From Nematocida ironsii (Eukaryota > Microsporidia), in the NCBI GenBank assembly GCA_001642415.1, contig LTDK01000102.1, forward strand, positions 20,577-84,576: a DNA stretch of 64,000 nt. Direction: 5' to 3'. The notes beneath the pieces were generated by a model. The model was not told the origin of the DNA, searched no databases, and worked only from the letters and a program-made list of their open reading frames with translations. The position numbers and the translations under genes were made by a program. This document shows positions 57,290-64,000 of this stretch, in pieces. The first letter of the stretch is position 1, and each line of letters opens with the position of its first letter.

Positions 57290-58141
57290 ATGGAAGAAGA
57301 AGTTAAATTATTCGATGCTATTAATATAAATACGGTTTTTATCAGATTATACAATTATATTCGAGTATTAGGCATTGGACGACAATGCCAAGAAGATAAT
57401 ACACCAGTAACTGATGAAGATCAAGTTGACAATTTTATAAAGACGTTTGTTATTGATGATAATGACAGCAATGAAGAAATTCAAAAAAAATGGTTAAGCT
57501 TAAAAAATATAAACCATTTGAAGAATGTATATGGTTCGATTTTGTTTTATGCTATAATAGCAGGTATACAATATTTACTATCACTTAAAACATTCCATAC
57601 AATTGAAAAAGAATCAGTCCGTGTATTAAGTAATTTAATACCCACAAACATACACCCATTAATACATAAATATGTACTAAGTGGTAATTTCCTTTATACA
57701 CTACTTCAGATTGTTTCTGGTAGTTATATTGTTTTAGGATTAATAGAATCAGTATATTGGATACTTAGAAATTCTAAATATATTATCTCAGATATAATGA
57801 GCACTATATTCTTATGTTTAATCAGTATAGCATTTATAACAATAGGTTATTTATTTGTTATGAAAGTGATCTATTTAATCTTAATAATATTTGGAGAACA
57901 TTCAATTATATCAAATATAATAGTATACGGATATTTATTAATTAATTTATACGATTTATGCATTGTATTAAATAATATTTATATGGTAGAATATTCAAGA
58001 TACATTGGTGAATATATTGTTTTTATAATATATACTATCTTATTAATATTTAGTATTACTGCTATTATATACACATTTAGTAATAATATTCATGTTATAA
58101 TTAAGTATATCAATGATATGTATACAAGTATTAAAGCATAA
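57290..58141 (+). CDS. Polytopic membrane protein of unknown function
   Basis: A 283-residue protein with an acidic, soluble N-terminal part (1-95, with DNDSNEEIQKKW) and about six hydrophobic segments from about 97 to 275. Ile, Tyr and Asn dominate. No family motif is recognised. It lies between retrotransposon remnants and a dispersed repeat copy, so it may belong to a fast-evolving or species-specific set. The start is the first ATG, preceded by a run of A and T. Confidence 0.55.
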   Translation: MEEEVKLFDAININTVFIRLYNYIRVLGIGRQCQEDNTPVTDEDQVDNFIKTFVIDDNDSNEEIQKKWLSLKNINHLKNVYGSILFYAIIAGIQYLLSLKTFHTIEKESVRVLSNLIPTNIHPLIHKYVLSGNFLYTLLQIVSGSYIVLGLIESVYWILRNSKYIISDIMSTIFLCLISIAFITIGYLFVMKVIYLILIIFGEHSIISNIIVYGYLLINLYDLCIVLNNIYMVEYSRYIGEYIVFIIYTILLIFSITAIIYTFSNNIHVIIKYINDMYTSIKA

Positions 58142-58793
58142 ATAATTAATAAAATATATTTATAATCTGAAGGTGTGCCTGAAATTGGTATTTTATGTAA
58201 GGCATAAATAATATTTTAATTTTAATAAATCATGCTTATATTTTACATTTTATTTATTAATTGCATAGTGCAGGGATTAAAATATTTCTTTAAAATATAG
58301 AAATTTAATAAAATAAAATAAAATATATTTTATCTAACTATTTTTTAATTAAAAACAGTTTATTAATATAAGATACGTGTGAAATAAATCAGATGGTTAG
58401 TTTTTTGGTTATAAATCAGTTTATTGTAGTGAATACAACATACATGTCTCTCATACTTCATATGTGGTTTTATTCCCCTAGTGGTGTATAACAAGTTAGT
58501 GTCATACAGTATTAGTATAATAATAGTAGTGTATATGTACTAGTAGTGTATATGTGTATAATTTTATTTAATTATTTATAATTTTATTTAATTATTTATA
58601 ATATTATTTGAACTGTTTTCTCCTTGAAGGCTTAGATATATGAAAATTTCTCTTTATTAAAAAAATAAAATTATTATATAGTTTTAGTTACAACCACTCA
58701 TAACCGTAACACGCCTATTACCATTATTAATGGTAGACAACTATACACTAATTTCGTAGTTGATCGGTCCTATTCTGGATATCACTATCCAAA
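58142..58793. other. Intergenic region with dispersed repeat copy B and a hairpin-rich stretch
   Basis: Bases 58164-58304 are the second copy of the repeat at 43443-43526. Bases 58500-58620 hold short direct repeats (TAGTAGTGTATATGT, TTATTTAATTATTTATAAT). Bases 58690-58795 are less AT-rich and contain several small inverted repeats. No gene is seen. Confidence 0.6.
58164..58304 (+). repeat. Dispersed repeat, copy B
   Basis: Plus-strand blocks ATCTGAAGGTGTGCCTGAAA, TTGGTATTTTAT, ATTGCATAGTGCAGGGATTA and AAATATTTCTTTAAAATATA follow the order of copy A (minus strand, 43443-43526). Roughly 57 extra bases lie between the second and third blocks. Confidence 0.7.
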
Positions 58794-59225
58794 CTAACAA
58801 TTTGCTTCATTAGAATATAATAATATTATACTAAGAATAATTATAGAAATAATCATAAATATTATAACAATTGGTAATATAGTTGTACGTATATAACTAT
58901 TGTTTTTATGACCATTAATACCTAAAATATCTGATTCTATTGATTTTAAATAATTAGTAATTATGTTATTCTTGAAATTATCAGTATTAAACCTATTAAT
59001 ATCTGAAATATCATAATATAGTTTTGATTTTTGAATTTCATTATTAATATTGAACATTTGTCTTTCTTCACATATTAGTTCATTTAAGTATTTTTTAATT
59101 TTTTCTATATTCTCATTTTTATATAATTAATATCTGATATATAATTATTATATAGGTATGCTAAGAATAGTATATTAAGAATTGTATAAGAGTTATTTAA
59201 ATAATATATTAATTTGTATGTAAGA
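58794..59225 (-). pseudogene. Truncated, frameshifted paralogue of the tail-anchored protein
   Basis: The last 87 codons (to the TAG at 58794) are open and end with a membrane segment (IVIIFMIISIIILSIILLY) after YLKSIESDILGI, the counterpart of YFESIESDISTI in the gene at 43827-45068. Homology continues upstream through NENIEKIKKYLNEL, but only after a frameshift near 59116-59120 in a T run, and can be followed to about 59225. The first two thirds of the gene are missing; LTR-like sequence follows at 59356. It is a broken copy cut off near retrotransposon debris. Confidence 0.75.
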
Positions 59226-59355
59226 CTAGTCTAAGTCTACAATATACATACGTTACATTGACAAATGGTCCATATTTCAACAAGTTTACAAATAAAATAT
59301 AGTTGTAATTGAGGATAAAGGATACATTCAAAGTAACACTAAGTAAGAAACTCAT

Positions 59356-59505
59356 CTATAAATAAGAGTTATATTTTTAATAAACATCAAAGTATCTTAA
59401 TGACTAATTCTAAATATTCAACTATACGGTCTATAAATACGCATATAAATTCAATAACTGCGTAAGTTTAAGAATGCCCTTTTATTTAGGTAATCAACTT
59501 ATATA
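59356..59505 (+). mobile_element. Second degenerate LTR-like remnant
   Basis: It contains a decayed form of the LTR leader (AAACTCATCTATAAATAAGA, TTTTTAATAAA, TTAATGACTAATTC) followed by CGGTCTATAAATACG, AATTCAATAA, GTAAGTTTAAGAATGCC and TTTAGGTAATCAACTTATA, the module also found at the end of the remnant at 56644. The upstream part is too diverged to place. Confidence 0.65.
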
Positions 59506-59615
59506 TTTATACACTACTTATTACACATACCATAATATATTCTATTACTTATTACACATATAACATAACTTATTACACATATAATATTACTTATTACACA
59601 TACCATAATACATTC

Positions 59616-59860
59616 TGTTGGTTCTCTGTGGGCACACGGAGACCATACGCGCCTCATCGGTGACATTGTATCTTTATAAGCAATGGAACAGTTAGCGTGA
59701 TGGTAATATATGAGTATACATCATTTGTGATACGAATACGTGAGTAACGATCATAAATGATGGAGACAGAAACTATATAAGAGTTTCCGGTTTTTAATAA
59801 AGAGAGTTTTAGTTATGACAAATAAGAGTTCACACTTACGAGGAAGAGGGAAAAACCAGC
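59616..59860 (+). repeat. 5' LTR (right end uncertain)
   Basis: Starts TGTTGG. Contains a near-perfect 13-bp inverted repeat (59719-59731 with 59750-59762), a TATA box CTATATAAGAG at about 59771-59781, and TTTTTAATAAA at about 59791. The right end is not fixed because the 3' LTR is cut by the window; similarity with the remnant at 56644 stops near 59860, which would place the first Gag codons inside the LTR. Confidence 0.7.
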
Positions 59861-62800
59861 TAGAAGCAGACACAAATACTGCTTCCTACTCACAGATAGA
59901 ACACCAAGAAGAGAATGGCGGTGGCAGCAATGCTGGTAAGATTCTCCAAGGATTCACAGAACTTGACTTTAGAAATGGTAGAGAAGAATTAGAAAGTCAG
60001 ATGCAAGTAACAACCTACTTATTTTGCCAGTCTTGGAAGAACATCAATCCGAGATATAAGATTGCTATCTTACGGAATGAACTGACACGCCGTTCCGGCT
60101 CAATAGAGGCCACTATGGTCAGAGAACTAAGGAGCCTTATAGCTACTGTGAGTCCTTCATCTCCGGAAGAGTGGACAGAGGAATTATGGAATCAAATATG
60201 GGAGCGGATTCTTCAAATAGCAGAACAAGCCAGACCTTCCCCAGTAGCGGATCTACCGTGCTTTAAGGAGTTTTTACGAATGACAGAAAAGGGAAGTTAT
60301 TTGGATTGGTGTGCCATGATGATAGGACAGACGATGGCGCCTGCCATAAGGCCTATCGCAGATATAGCTCTAGAATTTGCAATTAGGAAGGCCATATACC
60401 CGGCTAACTTTTCAGAGATATGGCGAATGGGCGGGGAAAACAGAGATGAGGCGAATCGTTGTCTATGGGAAGAATGTGCTAGATTAGACCAACAACGGGA
60501 AAGGAACCGTAGTGAAATGGCCAACCGTAAAGAACGAAAAGAGAGAAGGCATGTTAGTACAAACCACCAAGGCCATGGGTCCTCCTTTAGTTGTCACAGA
60601 TGTGGATTGGCAGGACATAGAGCTAGAGATTGTCGAAGGGACATTAGCTCAGACCGAAGGAAAGACTTTAAGGGTAAGGAACAGAACAGCAGAAGAAATT
60701 GGAATAATCCTGCCCCAGACCAATCTAAGGATGGTGTCAAAGTAGTTTCCACCACCGGGCCACATTCAGGAAATCCAGAGGGCGCCTCAAGCTATACTAC
60801 AGCCCAGATACAAGGGGTGCACCTTCCAGCGCTGTGTGACACAGGAGCAGAGATTAATTTAATGTCATGGGAAGATTTCAATCTACTAAGAGGAAAGGGA
60901 GTAGTACTTACCCCTCGCCCAACACAGAAGGTCATCAGCACGGCTGGCCCACAGGATTTAATTTGTGAAAATTATGTTTTGGCAGATATTGTTGTAGGCA
61001 ACAGCAATCAGATACCGGCTAAAGTATATATAGGGAAAGACTTCCATGGAACCATGATATTGGGAAACCCCACTTTAGAGGAACTGAGAATTTTCTTGGT
61101 GCAGCTTCCCCAAAGCCAAGACAGAGCTGGCGTATTCTACACTGCCACTAGGATGAAGCCGTCGGAAAATGTAGTAAGGAACATTGAGGAGATTCTAGAG
61201 AATGAGAACCCAGAACAAATAGAGGGGATCTCCAGGGAAAGCTTAATGACTAAAGAAGACTATAAGAGTCTGGAGGCAGCTATAGCCAGGATACAGCCGA
61301 CACAACAGGTAGAAGTTGCTGAGATTAATACTCCGCCTGGGAAATTTGCAAGTGAATACAGATTCATGCCGAATCATAATTTAGAGAAAGCTAAGAAGCT
61401 AGTGTTAGATTTTATCAAAGAAGGATTCATGGAAGAAACTCAAGCAAGTAAATGGCTTATACCGATTAGGCTAGCAAGAAAACCGAATGGGACTTGGAGA
61501 TTTTGTCTGGACTATAGAAGGTTGAATGAGTTAGTGGAACAAGACAACTACCCACTACCCGATGTTCAGAGTATTTTTGATGGATTATATGGGAAAAGGA
61601 TTTTCTCAGTTTTGGACATAGCTAACGGATTTTTCAGAGTGCCTTTGAGGGAGATAGATAGACAGAAGACCACGTGTAAGATTGGAAATAGGTTCTTTAG
61701 GATGAAGGTATTACCTATGGGATATAAGAATTCTCCAGCGATATTTCAAAGGATAATGGATAAAATGCTGAAGGAGGAATTGGAAACTGGTAACGTGAAA
61801 GTCTACATAGATGATATTTTGATAGCAACCGAAAGCTATGAGGAGCATGTGGAAATCCTAAGAAGAGTCTTAGGAATATTAAAGGCACATGGGATGGAAG
61901 TTAACTGGGAGAAAGTTAGGTTGGCATATAAAGAAATCAGATTTTTAGGACATACAATGTGGATGAACAAGATTAAACCCATGGATGATAGGATAACAGA
62001 GGTCATGAAGATACCGGTTCCACAAACGCCGAAACAGGTAAGAAGTTTTTTGGGAAAGGTAAACTATATGGGGAGACATATTTATAATCTATCGGAATTA
62101 AAGGCGCCCCTTAATGAGTTCACGAGTAAAGGAAGAAAGTTTGTATGGAATGATAAGCATCAAGAAGCTTTTGAGAATTTGAAAGTAGCTGTGAGCAAGA
62201 TTATTGCTGCTACGATGCCTGATCCAAGGAAGAAGTTTACATTAGAAACTGATGCGTCCAGTACCGGAGTAGGAGCGGTATTGAGGCAGGAAGATAGTAC
62301 TATAGGTTTCTTTTCAATGCGATTGACTCCCACACAACAGAGATATACGATTACAGAGAGAGAGTTGTACGCAATTGTATGGGCAATGGGAAGATGTAAG
62401 CAATATTTACTAGGAGTCGAATTTGACGTGGTTACGGATCATAAGGCGATAGAGGCATTTTTTACAAAGAAGGATCAAGAATTTGGCAATGAGAGGATTG
62501 CAAGGTGGATGCAAGCTTTGGAAAGTTTCCAGTTTACTCCGAAATATAGGAGGGGGGAGGATATGGTAATTCCTGATGGATTATCCAGGATGTATGAGGG
62601 AACTTCAAGAGATTTGGGTAACCCAAGTGAAGTAAATGGAAAGAAGGTGTTGGATCCTTCGGATGGTAATGCGTCAAGAGTGGCGGCGACTCTTGATGTC
62701 CTCCCTAGACACTGCAATGAGGGCAGCGAGGAGATGCGCCGGGATGCCCTGGGACGCCAAGGTTGGCAAGATGCTGGAGGAGCATGGGAAGAGGATATCT

Positions 62801-63723
62801 TGTCTTGGCATGAAGAGTTTGGCCATAGAAAGATGATTAGGGATGACTTGAAAGAGAAAGGTGTCTTGGTATCCGCGAGGGAACTAGTAAGGATATTGAG
62901 GAAATGCCGAGTATGTTTGGAAAGAGATAACCAGTTTATGAAGCATAATGAATATATAGATACTCAGGATCCAGGAGAACTGGTAGGTATTGATCTTATG
63001 GAATATCAGAGAAGGTATATTTTTGTTGCTGTGGACTACTATTCTAGGATGGCGTTTACCTTTGAGCTAAAGAACAAGGAAGCCAAGAATATTGTAGCGT
63101 GTCTTGAATCTGTATACGGAACGTTCCCTTTCCAGAAGTTACTTTGTGACAATGGGAAGGAATTTGCTAATGCGCAGGTCAAACTGTGGTTACGCAAGCA
63201 TGGGGTGGAAGTGGGTTACCGGCCACCATACTTTCATGAGGGCACAGGCCGTGTCGAACGATTGATCCGAACCTTACGAGATAGCCTCAATCGAACTAAG
63301 GGCACAGTCAGGCAGAAGTTGAAGAGAGTGACTAGGGCGTACAACCAGAAGGTGCATCGAGCAATTGGGACGTCGCCGGAGCTAGCCTCGAAGCCCGAGA
63401 ACCGTGGGATGGTGACACAGGCCATCGAGAGGTACAAGCGAGAGTTCGGAAAGACCACCGAACCGCGCCTCGCGGAGGGGACACAAGTTTTAATAAGAAA
63501 GGACATACGTCAGAAGGATGATAAGCATTTTGAACGCGTAGGTCAGATAGTTGGACAAGCGGGGCCTCACTCCTACGAGGTAATGCCCGAGAAAGGTAAG
63601 ATTCTGGTGCGTAATAGAAATCAGTTGAAGGTTTTAAAGATAAGGGAAGAGGAGTTTATAACTCGGAACGAGATAGGAATACCATTGCAGGAATGGCAGG
63701 ATCACCATGAGGAAAGATATTGA
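59815..63723 (+). CDS. Gag-Pol polyprotein of a Ty3/gypsy retrotransposon
   Basis: A single 1,302-residue frame without frameshift or stop. In order: Gag (1-250); a CCHC knuckle (C260, C263, H268, C273, CHRCGLAGHRARDC); aspartic protease with DTGA (D342); reverse transcriptase with FSVLDIANGFF and YIDD (664-667); RNase H with ETDAS (D813), a TERELYAIVW segment and VTDHKA; integrase with an HHCC zinc site (H999, H1004, C1031, C1034) and the DDE triad D1060, D1112, E1148 with exactly 35 residues between the last two. The order RT-RNaseH-IN places it in Ty3/gypsy. No chromodomain motif is recognised at the C-terminus. Gag and Pol in one frame implies that another means than frameshifting sets their ratio. 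Confidence 0.96.
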   Translation: MTNKSSHLRGRGKNQLEADTNTASYSQIEHQEENGGGSNAGKILQGFTELDFRNGREELESQMQVTTYLFCQSWKNINPRYKIAILRNELTRRSGSIEATMVRELRSLIATVSPSSPEEWTEELWNQIWERILQIAEQARPSPVADLPCFKEFLRMTEKGSYLDWCAMMIGQTMAPAIRPIADIALEFAIRKAIYPANFSEIWRMGGENRDEANRCLWEECARLDQQRERNRSEMANRKERKERRHVSTNHQGHGSSFSCHRCGLAGHRARDCRRDISSDRRKDFKGKEQNSRRNWNNPAPDQSKDGVKVVSTTGPHSGNPEGASSYTTAQIQGVHLPALCDTGAEINLMSWEDFNLLRGKGVVLTPRPTQKVISTAGPQDLICENYVLADIVVGNSNQIPAKVYIGKDFHGTMILGNPTLEELRIFLVQLPQSQDRAGVFYTATRMKPSENVVRNIEEILENENPEQIEGISRESLMTKEDYKSLEAAIARIQPTQQVEVAEINTPPGKFASEYRFMPNHNLEKAKKLVLDFIKEGFMEETQASKWLIPIRLARKPNGTWRFCLDYRRLNELVEQDNYPLPDVQSIFDGLYGKRIFSVLDIANGFFRVPLREIDRQKTTCKIGNRFFRMKVLPMGYKNSPAIFQRIMDKMLKEELETGNVKVYIDDILIATESYEEHVEILRRVLGILKAHGMEVNWEKVRLAYKEIRFLGHTMWMNKIKPMDDRITEVMKIPVPQTPKQVRSFLGKVNYMGRHIYNLSELKAPLNEFTSKGRKFVWNDKHQEAFENLKVAVSKIIAATMPDPRKKFTLETDASSTGVGAVLRQEDSTIGFFSMRLTPTQQRYTITERELYAIVWAMGRCKQYLLGVEFDVVTDHKAIEAFFTKKDQEFGNERIARWMQALESFQFTPKYRRGEDMVIPDGLSRMYEGTSRDLGNPSEVNGKKVLDPSDGNASRVAATLDVLPRHCNEGSEEMRRDALGRQGWQDAGGAWEEDILSWHEEFGHRKMIRDDLKEKGVLVSARELVRILRKCRVCLERDNQFMKHNEYIDTQDPGELVGIDLMEYQRRYIFVAVDYYSRMAFTFELKNKEAKNIVACLESVYGTFPFQKLLCDNGKEFANAQVKLWLRKHGVEVGYRPPYFHEGTGRVERLIRTLRDSLNRTKGTVRQKLKRVTRAYNQKVHRAIGTSPELASKPENRGMVTQAIERYKREFGKTTEPRLAEGTQVLIRKDIRQKDDKHFERVGQIVGQAGPHSYEVMPEKGKILVRNRNQLKVLKIREEEFITRNEIGIPLQEWQDHHEERY

Positions 63724-63905
63724 GAATAGAATTTGTGAGAAGGGGGGCATAGAAGAAGAGTCTGGAAACTCCAGACTCACGGGTGATGTAGCTGCGTGTG
63801 AACACCTACACTTCAGAGCCACACCGATGGGAGCCGCTTATATTTGGGGGCACCCAAGTATCTTCGAAACAATCATCCCGGTAAGGATGAGAGTGGCGGC
63901 GGGGA
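63724..63905 (+). other. 3' untranslated part of the retrotransposon with hairpin and polypurine tract
   Basis: A perfect 9-bp stem with a 3-base loop (GAGTCTGGA-AAC-TCCAGACTC, 63758-63778) lies 35 bases after the pol stop. The region ends in a purine-rich stretch, GATGAGAGTGGCGGCGGGGA (63886-63905), directly before the 3' LTR, as expected for the plus-strand primer. Confidence 0.7.
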
Positions 63906-64000
63906 TGTTGGTTCTCTGTGGGCACACGGAGACCATACGCGCCTCATCGGTGACATTGTATCTTTATAAGCAATGGAACAGTTAGCGTGATGGTAATATA
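63906..64000 (+). repeat. 3' LTR, partial
   Basis: The 95 bases from TGTTGGTTCTCTGTGGGCAC to the window edge match 59616-59710 without a difference. Confidence 0.95.

Larger units (their letters stand above)
59616..64000 (+). mobile_element. Ty3/gypsy LTR retrotransposon, complete except for the end of the 3' LTR
   Basis: The element begins with TGTTGGTTCTCTGTGGGCAC at 59616. The same sequence starts again at 63906 after a purine-rich tract. The first 95 bases of both LTRs are identical in all positions visible, and the window ends inside the second. One open frame codes Gag-Pol. Identity of the LTR ends and the intact frame suggest a recent insertion. Its base composition is much less AT-rich than the host DNA. 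It is inserted beside TTATTACACA repeat units. Confidence 0.93.

Overview
The window looks like a microsporidian nuclear contig. It is AT-rich and gene-dense, and I see no introns. Proteins are mostly shorter than their yeast counterparts, and some divergent genes have start codons only tens of bases apart. Typical microsporidian membrane proteins are present (an AAAP amino-acid permease, an ABCG-like half transporter, a SulP carrier without STAS), along with low-complexity secreted proteins and a Ty3/gypsy retrotransposon. I cannot name the genus. All function calls rest on motifs read by eye; no database search was run.

Positions 1-27 kb are the compact part. It holds a UTP4-like WD40 protein, a membrane-anchored kinase, CHK1, an M16 peptidase and a secreted Ala/Ser-rich protein. 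Next come two adjacent deubiquitinases (OTU1/YOD1 type and USP7/Ubp15 type), an ABC transporter with a degraded nucleotide-binding site, an amino-acid permease and tRNA-Val(CAC). These are followed by a short-chain dehydrogenase, a small protein resembling the Tcp10/CPAP G-box, CCT3, NF-YB, FIGNL1, an acidic protein, RAD50, CDK1 and tRNA-Asn(GTT).

Positions 27-32.5 kb carry uL23, a polytopic membrane protein and a Thr/Val mucin-like type II membrane protein. They lie in long AT-rich minisatellite arrays with a hairpin-forming core. Positions 32.5-50 kb are compact again: a large polytopic protein of unknown function, SRP receptor alpha, a SulP carrier, proteasome ATPase RPT3, a 994-residue secreted Gly/Pro-, Lys/Asn- and His-rich protein, a tail-anchored protein, TAF12 and UTP10. 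Positions 50-59.6 kb are repeat-rich and hold RPN7, SFT2, a Sec61-beta-like protein with an extra membrane segment, an SGF11-like zinc finger, a Sam50-like candidate, a polytopic protein, a truncated paralogue of the tail-anchored protein, and LTR remnants. From 59.6 kb to the end is a Ty3/gypsy element with one intact Gag-Pol frame; the window stops inside its 3' LTR.

The strongest unexplained signal is a dispersed paired motif: two TAACCC cores exactly 10 bases apart. It occurs eight times in or at the edge of intergenic DNA, twice overlapping a stop codon, which suggests binding by a Myb/Reb1-like factor or a 3'-end function. Other notable signals are the minisatellite compartments, an in-frame coding-like extension after the stop of the His-rich protein, the degraded ABC ATPase, the G-box-like protein, and a stem shared by the LTR and its remnant.
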